A stretch of 64,000 bases of DNA from Ignavibacteriota bacterium. Lineage in GTDB: Bacteria; Bacteroidota; Ignavibacteria; Ignavibacteriales; Melioribacteraceae. Location: NCBI GenBank assembly GCA_016708125.1, contig JADJGF010000001.1, positions 3,742,001-3,806,000 of the forward strand. The letters are read 5' to 3'. This document shows, piece by piece, positions 25,568 to 35,000 of this stretch. The notes below the pieces were generated by a model. It had not been told where the DNA came from. It worked only from the letters and a program-made list of their open reading frames with translations, and did not search any database. Each line of letters begins with the position of its first letter. Position 1 is the stretch's first letter. Made by a program: the position numbers and the translations under genes.

Positions 25568-26299
25568 ATGAAAAAATTATTTGTTTTAGTATTCTCAATC
25601 CTTTCATTATTTAATTGCACATCTCAAAAAAAAGAAACTAAAATAATTGTAGGCATGACTTATGTAGAAGTTGAAAATATTCTAGGTAAACCACAATCAA
25701 TAAATAGAGGCGCAACTGAATTAGATATTAACACTGATAATATTCCTTATGAAATTCTTCTTAACTATAACAGTGATACTATTTATCCAAATATAAAATA
25801 TGAAAGATGGTATGTACCAAAAGAAATTAAAACAGTTGGTAATTTAATTTATGTAGCATGGATTTATAATGAGAATAAAATTGATACTGCATATGTTGTA
25901 ATTAACAAATACAAAGATCAAAGGGATACAACTTATTCAACTAAAAGAATTTATTATTTAGATGATAAACCTGTAACAAAAGAAATGTATGATAGAAATG
26001 ATGGATATTTATATCTCGGCCCCGATGGTGATATAATTAGTAAATCTCAATATCAATCTTACAAACTAGTAAAAACATCAGGTTTATTACCTCCTCGACG
26101 AACGATAAAAACTTATAAAGATGGAACAATTCCTAATATTTCCGGGAAAAAAGTTTTTGATAAAACAGAAAAAATCTTTTATGAAATAACAAACATTAAA
26201 ACAATTTTATTTGATGCATCAAGTGGAAGAGTAACTAATGAAGGATATTTTCCGGTTTATGTGAGAAAGATTTATAGAAATAATAATGAAAAATTATAA
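25568..26299 (+). CDS. Putative lipoprotein, 243 aa
   Basis: It begins MKKLFVLVFSILSLFNC, a signal peptide with a lipobox-like LFNC (Cys17), so it is likely attached to a membrane in the periplasm or at the surface. Mature residues 25-60 (IIVGMTYVEVENILGKPQSI) resemble the start of SmpA/OmlA-like folds, and the C-terminal half is beta-rich. AAGGA precedes the start. It is transcribed rightward, opposite to the cargo operon. It could be a lysogenic-conversion gene changing the host surface. The 155 bases before it contain a conspicuous run CACCGGGGGGTAAATTT. Confidence 0.6.
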   Translation: MKKLFVLVFSILSLFNCTSQKKETKIIVGMTYVEVENILGKPQSINRGATELDINTDNIPYEILLNYNSDTIYPNIKYERWYVPKEIKTVGNLIYVAWIYNENKIDTAYVVINKYKDQRDTTYSTKRIYYLDDKPVTKEMYDRNDGYLYLGPDGDIISKSQYQSYKLVKTSGLLPPRRTIKTYKDGTIPNISGKKVFDKTEKIFYEITNIKTILFDASSGRVTNEGYFPVYVRKIYRNNNEKL

Positions 26300-26354
26300 G
26301 ATTATTTTATAAGAATTGAATCCAAAATAATTTAATCTTAATTTTTATACAATG

Positions 26355-27710
26355 TTATTTTATAATCTGATTAATCCATCGATCTATATAACTAAAATCA
26401 TGAATTTCAGCTAATTCATTTGCAATATCTAGACTTTTCTTTAGATTTGTAATAATTTTTTCCTTTGTAGAAAACTTGCAGTACTTATATTCATTTTGTT
26501 TAATATTTAGATAATGCCTTCTACTTTTATCCATTGCATTTGATGTAGGATAAGCTTTATTATTTTTGGTACTAATCTTTGTTTCACCAAAAACCTGGAA
26601 AGCTTCATATACATTAGAATTTTTATTATTTAATTCTTGACATGTTTCACAATTACAAACATTTTTGAAATAGACTTCTTTATTTAAAATCCAATTTTTC
26701 CTAATTAGGATACTTGTTGCATCTGGATAATAATTTATTCTTTTGTGAAATCTAGGAAAATAAAATTTAGCTAATGGAACTCCTCCCCCTACAGGTATTA
26801 AAGGCCTTTCCTCACCATATTCAACTCCATGCCCCACACCTGCCAATAAACTTATTTCGGGACTTGATAGACAGATTGAAAAGAAACTTCCATGTAAATT
26901 GATAATTGGTATCCCACTTTTTCCTAATTCACTTACAAAATATTTAAACTTACTAAGCAGATGAGAACTTGCATCAAACTCATTTAGACTATCAATCCAG
27001 ATTACAAAACCACTAATTTTTAATGTATGATAAACTGAAATTATTTTATCAATTGCATCAGTATCAAATAAAACTTCTTTTTGAAACACAATTTCTGCAA
27101 ATATTTCTTTTGATGATATTTCTTTTTTCTCAATTAAATCATTAGCAGCAATAATAAATTTTTTATTTATTTCTAATTCATTATCTAGATCATCTAAATC
27201 TAATAAAAGATATGGCGAAATTAAAAATTCCGGATGAAAATCAGTTGGATCCAAGAATTCAGAGGTATCTTGTTCTTTACTAACTTTTTCAAGAAATTCA
27301 CACTGAAATTTTAACACTTTTTTTGTAATATCAAGCAGTTGAATATCATTAAAATCAGAAGCTGTTAGAGCTTTTTTGCCAGCATTATTATTAATAAAAT
27401 CGCCATATTGTAATGCCAATTTCTCAATTGAAGTTTTTAATGTTGTTATACCATTCTTTTTATTTAAAACTGTTTCAATGGACTGCTGAAAAGCATAAAA
27501 TTGTGGATCAATAAAATAACTTTTGTTTTTTAATCTTGCTAAAAAGGCTGCTATTCCGTCAGGTGCAAAGGCAACAAAATTTGCATTAAAACCAATTAAG
27601 TTATAACTATCTTGAAAAGAAGGATCAAGGAAATATTTACTTTCACTAAAAGTCCCAAATAATAATATTTCCAGACATTGTCCATTTTTAATTTCCAAAG
27701 TAATTTCCAT
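26355..27710 (-). CDS. TGT-like protein (tRNA-guanine transglycosylase fold suspected), last gene of cargo operon
   Basis: 451 residues, soluble. Residues 230-345 look like the later strands of a TIM barrel (SGFVIWIDSLN, IPIINLHGSFFS, LLAGVGHGVEYG, PVGGGVPLAKFYFP). They are followed by a CNCETC cluster (C352, C354, C357) and a downstream H399, a layout like the structural zinc site CxCxxC…H of tRNA-guanine transglycosylases and of DpdA-type DNA deazaguanine enzymes. The C-terminal helical tail is also TGT-like in position. I see no certain match to the catalytic aspartates, so the assignment is tentative. It overlaps the nuclease gene by 23 bases. If the fold is right, the substrate could be tRNA or DNA guanine. 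Confidence 0.5.
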   Translation of the reverse strand: MEITLEIKNGQCLEILLFGTFSESKYFLDPSFQDSYNLIGFNANFVAFAPDGIAAFLARLKNKSYFIDPQFYAFQQSIETVLNKKNGITTLKTSIEKLALQYGDFINNNAGKKALTASDFNDIQLLDITKKVLKFQCEFLEKVSKEQDTSEFLDPTDFHPEFLISPYLLLDLDDLDNELEINKKFIIAANDLIEKKEISSKEIFAEIVFQKEVLFDTDAIDKIISVYHTLKISGFVIWIDSLNEFDASSHLLSKFKYFVSELGKSGIPIINLHGSFFSICLSSPEISLLAGVGHGVEYGEERPLIPVGGGVPLAKFYFPRFHKRINYYPDATSILIRKNWILNKEVYFKNVCNCETCQELNNKNSNVYEAFQVFGETKISTKNNKAYPTSNAMDKSRRHYLNIKQNEYKYCKFSTKEKIITNLKKSLDIANELAEIHDFSYIDRWINQIIK

Positions 27711-28110
27711 TATTATTTAACAAATTCCGTATGTATTCTAAGTTTGGATACCATTTTTCACATGTTGAAGATGCTAAAATTTTATACTCTAGAAATTCTT
27801 TTTTATCATCATATAACATTAACCCAATGCCTGCTTCTTTAACTTTTTCGTAGAAATTATACTTAAAATTCTTTTGCGGAAGGCATATATAAAAATAATC
27901 AAAGGAGGATTTATTTTTCTTTGCTTGTTCTAATACTTTTTTACAGTTATTTAATTTAAATTCAATACCAAAAACATTGTCGTTTTTATCAATAGCTACA
28001 AAATCAATAACTCTATTAAATAAAGGAAATTGTCTTAAAAAAGTATTAGTATGATTTTGTAAAACAGCAATAACTTTATCTTCAAGCTCGTATTCATATT
28101 TGAATGCCAT
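27688..28110 (-). CDS. PD-(D/E)XK-type nuclease-like protein
   Basis: About 140 residues from the ATG at 28110 (MAFKYEYELEDKVIAVLQNH). An upstream in-frame ATG at 28131 adds seven residues but lies deeper in the preceding gene. The core pattern RVIDFVAIDKNDNVFGIEFK gives D43, E57 and K59 (counted from 28131), and is followed by a helix with KKVLEQAKKNKSSFDYFYIC and a final strand, the alpha-beta order of PD-(D/E)XK nucleases. No recognition domain is visible. It overlaps both neighbours, so it is co-translated with the membrane protein and the TGT-like protein. The activity is inferred from the motif. Confidence 0.6.
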   Translation of the reverse strand: MAFKYEYELEDKVIAVLQNHTNTFLRQFPLFNRVIDFVAIDKNDNVFGIEFKLNNCKKVLEQAKKNKSSFDYFYICLPQKNFKYNFYEKVKEAGIGLMLYDDKKEFLEYKILASSTCEKWYPNLEYIRNLLNNNGNYFGN

Positions 28111-28663
28111 GTTCAACTCCAACATCAGCAATTAGTTTGTTTAGTAAGATTTTTTCGTATAGAAAAATAATCAATGCACTCAGATAAAAACTAAAAATTA
28201 CCTCTAGCGTTTCATTTGAAATGTAAATTGTTTTAATAAACATTTGTGGAATTGGAATTATGCTTACTATAAGAAAAACAAAAAATATCATTCTATAAAA
28301 AAATATTCTTTGTCGAAAACCCTCTAATTTAATTTTTTGTTCAGTTGCTTTTATTAATTTATCAACGACTATATATTCAATTTTATTAGTTAGTTCTTTG
28401 ATTTCAAAATCTTTAATACTTAAAGAATTTTTGTCAGTAACTGTAAGATTTCTAATAAATTCATTGAAAGTCAAATTAAGTAAATAAGTTATCTTTTCAG
28501 CAAATCTATTATTTTCGTTTTGTAAATATGAATAAATCGCCTTATTACAATTAACAATCGATCTAGCAATATTTCCATCTAGTGTATCAGATTTAACAAC
28601 TGAAATTCCAACACCAATTAAAGAAATTATAGCTGGTAAAATTACCAAAAAATTAAAATCCAA
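28094..28663 (-). CDS. Membrane protein with three helices, cargo operon
   Basis: 189 residues. One N-terminal helix (about 4-22, FLVILPAIISLIGVGISVV), a cytosolic helical segment (25-115), then two more helices (about 119-137 and 152-169). No known family is recognised. Membrane proteins of this plan are often the effectors in bacterial abortive-infection systems, but nothing here proves it. Its start overlaps the upstream gene by 11 bases and its end overlaps the nuclease gene, giving four tightly coupled genes in a row. Confidence 0.6.
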   Translation of the reverse strand: MDFNFLVILPAIISLIGVGISVVKSDTLDGNIARSIVNCNKAIYSYLQNENNRFAEKITYLLNLTFNEFIRNLTVTDKNSLSIKDFEIKELTNKIEYIVVDKLIKATEQKIKLEGFRQRIFFYRMIFFVFLIVSIIPIPQMFIKTIYISNETLEVIFSFYLSALIIFLYEKILLNKLIADVGVEHGIQI

Positions 28664-29240
28664 TAATTTTCTCTTTAATTTTTGATTGATCTGTATAATT
28701 TGGAAATTTTAAATATGTATATCTTAAAATTGCATCTAACGAAGCTTCATTGAGTCTTTTCTTAAATAGCTTTAAGATTTCAATTTGATTTTGTGATAAT
28801 AAATGCCAAATATTTTTTTCTATCCAATCCTTACCTTTTTGACTCAATTGAAAAATTTCTTGATTGTATTTTTCTGATAAATTTACTACTTCATTTGACA
28901 TATATTGATCTTCTAACCATCTTTCATATTCAAATAATTCAATTTCTTCTTTTTCTAAACTATTATTTCTAACAATAATTAAATTGTTATTAATAAAGAA
29001 TTCGATGTCATTATAAATATCCTTTGAGAATGGCCCATAATCCCATGAATAAAATGTTATCGGTTCCATTTCAATATTGGCATCTTTTATAAAGTCTTTT
29101 TTAATTTCTTCATTAAAAAGAAATATCATTTTGACAATTCTTGTTCTTCCTTTAATTTCTTCACAAATTTCACTAGTTTTTCCTGAAGAATATAAAAGTA
29201 ACAATAACAGTTTCTTACTATTTAATTTTATTTTGTTCAT
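28653..29240 (-). CDS. Winged-helix/YwgA-Panacea-like protein, first gene of cargo operon
   Basis: 195 residues. The segments GRTRIVKMIFLFNEEI and FYSWDYGPFSKDIYNDIEFF match the style of YwgA-like and SocA/Panacea-like (DUF4065-related) proteins, which combine a winged helix with a Y-x-x-x-x-YGP motif and occur as antitoxin-type or regulatory proteins beside phage-related genes. The rest (140-195) is helical. It is the promoter-proximal gene of the leftward operon, so it may regulate the operon or neutralise a later product. The start ATG at 29240 is the first in frame. Confidence 0.55.
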   Translation of the reverse strand: MNKIKLNSKKLLLLLLYSSGKTSEICEEIKGRTRIVKMIFLFNEEIKKDFIKDANIEMEPITFYSWDYGPFSKDIYNDIEFFINNNLIIVRNNSLEKEEIELFEYERWLEDQYMSNEVVNLSEKYNQEIFQLSQKGKDWIEKNIWHLLSQNQIEILKLFKKRLNEASLDAILRYTYLKFPNYTDQSKIKEKIIGF

Positions 29241-29654
29241 GATAGTATATAATATTTTATTTATTTAGAATGAAAAATAAATAGCTATTTGGGGATAGTT
29301 TTAATTATAATTTAACAAGATTTTATCATTTTTAAAAGCATATTTTCAATCCAAATAAGGTATTTAATATTTTATTTAAATTATTAAAAAAGTTTATTCT
29401 GAAATTTGCCACATAATCACAAACAAATCGCAAAAATTGCTGAAGGAAGATTCTAAATTAAAAAGGTCTTTTAATAGAATTTAAATTGCATTTTATTACC
29501 GCTTTAACAATTGTTTAATTACATCTTTTTCACTCCATTTTAACACTAAAAACTAAAAATAGTAGTTGAAAAATTATTTGTGACATTTAACCTTTTTTAG
29601 TATTAAATTTACTCTCAAACTAAACGCAAAAAATACTCAAACTAAACGCCGAAT
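29241..29654. other. Right-end non-coding region of the Mu-like element
   Basis: 414 bases, very AT-rich, with no ORF I can support. It contains the promoter region of the leftward cargo operon near 29241-29330 and, at the extreme end, two repeats listed separately. A related AT-rich element, CATTTTAACACTAAAAAC, lies near 29535 and may be a third binding site. Confidence 0.6.
29610..29649 (-). repeat. Right-end tandem repeats, candidate transposase sites (attR-like)
   Basis: TACTCTCAAACTAAACGC (29610-29627) and TACTCAAACTAAACGC (29634-29649) start 24 bases apart in the same orientation, ending five bases from the duplication. Read inward they share TTTGAG-TA with the left-end motif GTATTTTGAGAGTA. 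Mu attR likewise has adjacent R1/R2 sites at its tip. The pattern is seen directly; the binding is inferred. Confidence 0.65.
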
Positions 29655-29661
29655 TATAGTT
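29655..29661. repeat. Target-site duplication, right copy (TATAGTT)
   Basis: The partner of 14048-14054. On the gene's strand the host reads …ATTC-AACTATA, then the element, then AACTATA-TCAA…. Confidence 0.88.
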
Positions 29662-30217
29662 GAATACCTATTTCATCATTATAATTGCAAATATTATTTG
29701 ATATAATATTATTAGAGGATGTGTATAAGTAAATGCCTTTCCAATTCTTATGATTAGGATCATACCCACTTCTATTATTTGATATTATACAATGATGTGT
29801 ATTGTTACCTAGAAAGATTCCTGCTCCATCCCATACCTTGTTTGAGCCATAACATGTAAAACCGCTGATTGTCACATAATTAGCAGTTATTTCAAAAACT
29901 CGATCATTAGTATCTGATGCAATTACAATTGTCGAATTATAACCATTTTCAGATAGAATTATAATTTCTTTATTAACATCGACATTTTCAATATAAGTTC
30001 CATTCATTACGATTATTGTATCTCCATTAATAACAACTACATTATCAATTGCACCCTGAATTGTATGCCATGGATTTCCTTCACTTCCATCACCAGTTAT
30101 ATCATTCCCAGTTGGTGAAACATAATACTTGACAGCAAAAAGATTTTGTGCAGTAATAAGCAATATTAATAACACAAGACTAAATAAAACATTTGTTTTT
30201 AATTTCGTAAATTTCAT
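29655..30217 (-). pseudogene. N-terminal part of the secreted beta-helix/PKD/T9SS protein, split by the Mu-like element
   Basis: The start ATG at 30217 has GAGGAG upstream, so the in-frame ATG at 30259 is not preferred. A Sec signal peptide (VLFSLVLLILLITAQNLFA) is followed by KYYVSPTGNDITGDGSEGNP and WHTIQGAID, the usual opening of right-handed beta-helix (pectate-lyase/NosD-like) surface proteins. Beta-helix coils (NGTYIENV, YVTISGFTCYGSN, NNIISNNICNYN) follow. It then ends at DEIGIQL with a stop created by the insertion. Joined to 12190-14047 it gives 806 residues: signal, beta-helix, three PKD domains, T9SS tail. Confidence 0.92.
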
Positions 30218-30728
30218 AGTATTCTCCTCATTTAATAACTGATAAAAATTGTTAGCCATATTAAGTTAATTTATGCATTTGTATATATATCCATATTACG
30301 CAGAATTTGCATCTCATCTTGTAAGGAGCTAAACAAGAAATAACTTCTGTTTATAATTCACCAATATCAACTAAGCGTTTAGGCAGCTTATTAGATTAAA
30401 CAAATTGTAAAATTATTTTTAGTATTTTAGTTAATCACCAATTGTTTCAAAGAAAAAACATAGTTTTTAATAATAATAATTTCGTGTTCATGCTGCTTTC
30501 TGTTTAATAAATTGGTTAAGATTTTCTTTAATTCTTCTTTCTTTTACTTTTTTTAATTCTATCGCTTATCGTAACACATGTGAAAGTTTAAGGAAATTGA
30601 TATCGTTTTAACCTTCGTATATAGTAATTCAACAAAACTTGATTTTGATAAAATGATTCACATTATAAGTTATTATAAATTTTTATCTCCACCATATACA
30701 GAATTTTAGGCAGATATTGGCTTGCATA
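30218..30728. other. Intergenic region upstream of the split T9SS gene
   Basis: About 510 bases, AT-rich. The promoter of the split gene must lie at its left side. No conserved ORF, tRNA or strong hairpin is visible. Confidence 0.5.
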
Positions 30729-30908
30729 TTAAACCCGTTCACTTTTATCAACATGCCAGTCTGTCGTCCAGTCACCTTCCCAATTTTCAGTCCAGAGTGT
30801 ATCAGTATTTTGTGAATAAACTTGTGATACAATTAAGATTGAATAGATAAGAATAAGTTTAAGAATTGAATTTAAATTTTCGAACGGAAAAACAAAAAAA
30901 TTAAACAT
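30729..30908 (-). pseudogene. Truncated N-terminus of a secreted protein, 59 aa
   Basis: It starts MFNFFVFPFENLNSILKLIL with GAGGGA just upstream. A signal peptide (LILIYSILIVSQVYSQ) is followed by NTDTLWTENWEGDWTTDWHV and DKSERV, then a stop. The DTLWTENWEGDWT motif opens many large secreted (T9SS-exported) proteins of this bacterial group, which normally run for hundreds of residues, so this is probably the front of a lost gene. No remainder of the gene is seen downstream. Confidence 0.6.
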
Positions 30909-31344
30909 TTTTAATCCCTCACATTATATATAAATTGAAAAATTACTTTCTTTCAATTCAGAGAAACAATTGACTACATTTAAATTTTATTACAACCTGA
31001 GTTGTATCTATATTAAAAAGTCAAACTATTATTTTATAAGTAAGGTTTAAAAAATGATTATGTTTTAATGAATTTATTGGAAATAAAAATATATAGTGGA
31101 ATAATCAGATGGAACTATCCTTTAGGACAGTTTTTTGCAAAAGAATCAAAAGTTTGATTCGGAAAATGTTTTAATTTTTATTCTTTAGTTATTGGTTTTA
31201 TAAAAGATTGTAATTTTCTGTCTACACCAATTTGATAAGGTGTTGTTATAAGTAAACAATTTACATCTTTTAAACTTTTTCTGAAATGTTTTAATCTTGT
31301 AGTTTTTGGTCTTGATTCTTGATACAAAATACTTGATTCTGCTC
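30909..31344. other. Intergenic region between the truncated gene and the response regulator
   Basis: About 435 bases. A minus-strand frame of 65 codons overlaps the end of the regulator gene but is lysine/aromatic-rich without a ribosome site and is not supported. No RNA gene is evident. Confidence 0.45.
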
Positions 31345-31965
31345 TTAAATAATTCCCTCATCTTTTGCTTTTGATATAGCATTAACCTTATTTTTCACAT
31401 GAAGTTTTTGGTATATATTTCTTAGATGATATTTTACTGTCGTTTTACTTATAAACAGATCATCAGCAATTGCTTGATAATTTTTACCTTTGGAGAGCAG
31501 TTTAAGAATTGTAATCTGCTGTTTTGTAAGTTCAGTTTTTGCATTTGGTTTTTTAAAAGATTCAATTACTTTTCGCGCAATAGACATGCTCATAGGAGCA
31601 CCGCCGTTTAATACTTCGTTTATCGCACAAATAATGTTTTCCGGATTATCATCTTTTAGAATGTAACCGCTTGCTCCATTTTCCAGAGCACTAAAAATTA
31701 GGTTACAATCATCAAAAATGGTAAGAATAATTATTGCTGTTTCCGGCGATAAGGAATTAATTATTTTTGTTGCTTCTATGCCTGATATTCCAGGTAATTT
31801 TATATCTACCAAAACAATATCTGGTTTGTCTTGTAAAATTCTTTTTTGTGCAGATTCAAAACATTCAAAAATTCCTTCGCAATTAAAATTCTCATGATTG
31901 TTAATGAGTTGGGCAATGGAATCTCTATAACTTGCCTGGTCTTCAATTAGGAATATTTTTACCAT
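31345..31965 (-). CDS. NarL/LuxR-type response regulator
   Basis: 206 residues. A receiver domain (residues 1-120) has the acidic pair ED at 8-9, the phospho-acceptor Asp in VLVDIKLPGISG, a Thr in ILTIFDD and the Lys in YILKDD. A LuxR-type HTH follows (about 140-204: LTKQQITILKLLSKGKNYQA then IADDLFISKTTVKYHLRNIY). It lies 41 bases downstream of the sensor-kinase gene on the same strand and is its probable partner. Output is expected to be transcription of target genes; none can be named from the window. Confidence 0.9.
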   Translation of the reverse strand: MVKIFLIEDQASYRDSIAQLINNHENFNCEGIFECFESAQKRILQDKPDIVLVDIKLPGISGIEATKIINSLSPETAIIILTIFDDCNLIFSALENGASGYILKDDNPENIICAINEVLNGGAPMSMSIARKVIESFKKPNAKTELTKQQITILKLLSKGKNYQAIADDLFISKTTVKYHLRNIYQKLHVKNKVNAISKAKDEGII

Positions 31966-32006
31966 AATAAAAATTATGCTAATGAGATTTGTTAATCAAC
32001 TGACCT

Positions 32007-35000
32007 TTAGGGTAGTTTTGCATTAAAGGAGATAGTTGTTCCAATTCCTTTCTTCGAGAATATATCCAGCTTTGAATTTAATTTTGATGCTCTGAAATTC
32101 ATATTCTTCAAACCGTTACCATCATAATTAATGGATTTATCAAAACCATTTCCGTCATCACTTAATTGAATTGTGATTCTTTTACTTTTTGCTTCAACTT
32201 TTAGAATAACATTTTTACAATCAGAAGCATGTTTTATTATGTTATTTATACCTTCTTTAAATATTGCCAACAGATTCATTTTCCACTCCGATGGTAATAT
32301 TATTTTATCATAATTATCTTCTAGTCCTTCAATCTGAAAAATTATTCCTCTGTTTTCAAAAAGTGAATCACTAAAATTTTTTATATAAATAACCAAATTT
32401 GTTAGTGAAGATTTATCAGGATCAATTTCAAATAACATATCCTTAATTGTTCTGGATAATTGAGTTGTCTGTTTGTTGATTTGCTGGAGCATAATTTGTT
32501 TATTCTGATTTTCAGATTTAAGCAAATTGTAACTATTTATTTTTAGACTGGCAATTATTCCTCCAGTATCATCATGAAAATTTCTTGCTAAATTGCTTTT
32601 AAGTTCTTCTCTAATTTTTATAGTTCTATATAAAATTGCCTTATGAATCATAAATAAAATTATCATTATTGCTAAAATATTAAGGAAATAAAACCACCAG
32701 GTTTTCCAGAAAGGCGAATTGATATTTACTTCCATGCTTAAAATTTTATTTGTCCAAATTCCATCGCTATTAGAGGCTTTTACTTTAAATTTATAATTGC
32801 CTGGTTCCATGTTCATAAATACTGCTTCTCTTTTGTCTCCTATGTTTATCCAATAATTATGAAATCCCTCCATTATATAAGCATATTGATTTTTAGTAGG
32901 GTTTTTAAACGAAAGTGCTGCAAATTCGAATGAGAAAAAATCATCGTTATGAGAAAGTTGAATTATTCCATTGTTTTTAAGGAATTGCTTATTTGCAGAT
33001 TTTCCAAATATTTTAAATTCAGTTAATACAACATTTGGTGCTGCTATTTTACAATTTTCAACTGGTTTGAAATAATATATACCATCGCTTCCACCAAAGA
33101 ATAAAATTCCATCATCTGACAAGGTTGCTCCAAGATTAAAGGCTTCCTTTGGTAAGCCCTCACTAGATGTATAATTGGTAAAAGATTCGGTTGCCATATT
33201 AAATTTTGAAATCCCGAAGTTTGTTGAAATCCATATATTACCAGTTTTATCTTTCAAAATTCCATAAACCATTTCATTATTTAATCCAAAATTAGTATCA
33301 TATCTTTTATACTCTACAGAAGGCACACTTTCTTTAACTTCTGTTAAAATACATTTAATTAATCCACCACCATAAGTTCCCAGCCATATTACATTATTTT
33401 CATCTTCATATAAAGCAGTAATACAATTTTCATTAATGCTTTCCGAGTATTTTGAATTATTATGATAAAATTTAAAGGTTTTCTTTTGGGTATTAAATAG
33501 AATCAAACCGAAATTCCACTCGCCAATCCATAAACTATTTTGAATTAATTTTGATTTTTTTATTGTAGTAATAAAATGCTGTTCACTTTTTGTATTTGGC
33601 AAAGGATATTCTTTGAATTTATTAGAAATTAAATCTAAAGAAGTTAGTGATCCGTTATTTAGACCTAACCATAAAAATTTGTCATCATGTTCAATACAAT
33701 AAATATTATTACTTGGTGGAAAGTAAGGATCATCTCTTTTAGCACTTAAAATTGTATATTCACCTGATTGAGGATTTAGTTTTATCATCCCCAAACCAAT
33801 TGTTGCAAGCAACAGAGTATTGTCTTCATCTTCATAAATATCGCGTATTTGAAGATTGTTAAGATTTGCATTATTTGTTTTATTAAAAATAAATTCTGAA
33901 GTATTTATTAACCTATCTCCTTTTTTCTCAACTAATAATAATCCTTCATCAATACCTACCCAATACAAATTTTCTTTTCGACTTTTCTTAATTGACCAGG
34001 CATTAAATTTAACCCTATTAATAAATTTTCTATTATCAAATCTTGACTCAAAATATTTAAAACTTGGCGTGTCTTTAATAATTTTCACTATTCCATTATC
34101 CTTTGTTCCAGCCCAAAGAATCCCTTCTTTATCAAAAAACAAACAAGTTATTCTATTACTGCCTAACCTATTTTGTTTTGTAGGATCATCTTTGATGTAA
34201 TTAATTTTGTTCGTCTCAGTGTCAATTTTCATTATACCGTTGCAATCAGTACTTACCCAAATAATACCCTCATCATCCTCAATAATTGAGTTTGAAATAA
34301 GGTTACATTCAACTTTATTTTTTAATTCTGCATCTGTATGGTAATAATCAAATTCCTTTACATTTAATTTACCAGCTGGTATTTTAATTAAACCAGCTCC
34401 ATAACTACCAATCCAGATATTACTTTTTGAGTCTTCTAAAAATTTAAAAATACTGTAATAGGCAAAATCTTTGTCGGTATATTTTAGAATATCTGGAAAA
34501 CTTTTAATTATTTTTTTTTCAGAAAGCGGATTTGTTATGCATGTTAATTTGTAATTTGCGGAAGTTAACCATATTCTCCCAAATTTATCTTCTAAAACGC
34601 TATACAGAAAATCTGTTCTAAAATAGGAAGAGTCATTTTCTTCAAGTAAAAATGTAGAAAAAGTTTTTCTTTTTTTATTAAATATTTTTAAACCATTTTT
34701 TGATGGTATCCAAATAATGCTATCCGGAAATATCTTAGATTGCTTAATAGACCAAATTGTTGGTTGGTTAAAATTTTCAAATTTCCCTAAAAATTTATTT
34801 TCTTTTGCAAGTAAGGAAAGTGTATTTCCAGTACTGATCCATAAATTACCAACATTATCTTCCTCTATATCTCTAATATTAAATCCGCCAATAGAATTTG
34901 AATCATTTGGATTATGGATAAATTGTGTGAAATTATAACCATCATATCTATTCAAACCATATTCCGTTCCAACCCATAAAAATCCTTGTCTATCTTGAAA

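Larger units (their letters stand above)
14055..29654. mobile_element. Mu-like transposable element, 15.6 kb, inserted in a T9SS gene
   Basis: The borders follow from the split gene and the TATAGTT duplication. The left arm carries a leftward repressor, a divergent Cro/Ner-like gene, two small unknowns, a MuA-type transposase and a MuB-type ATPase, then small genes, GemA and two Mor-like activators. This is the early/middle order of phage Mu. After Mor come only a coiled-coil protein and a tape-measure-like protein. No terminase, portal, protease, capsid, sheath, baseplate, fibre or lysis gene is visible. The right 4 kb holds a lipoprotein gene and a leftward four-gene cargo operon. Both ends contain repeated motifs fitting transposase binding sites. 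Confidence 0.9.

Noticed and set aside
31185..31382. Minus-strand 65-codon ORF after the response regulator
   Set aside because: It overlaps the regulator's end, lacks a ribosome site and has a composition expected for AT-rich spacer DNA.
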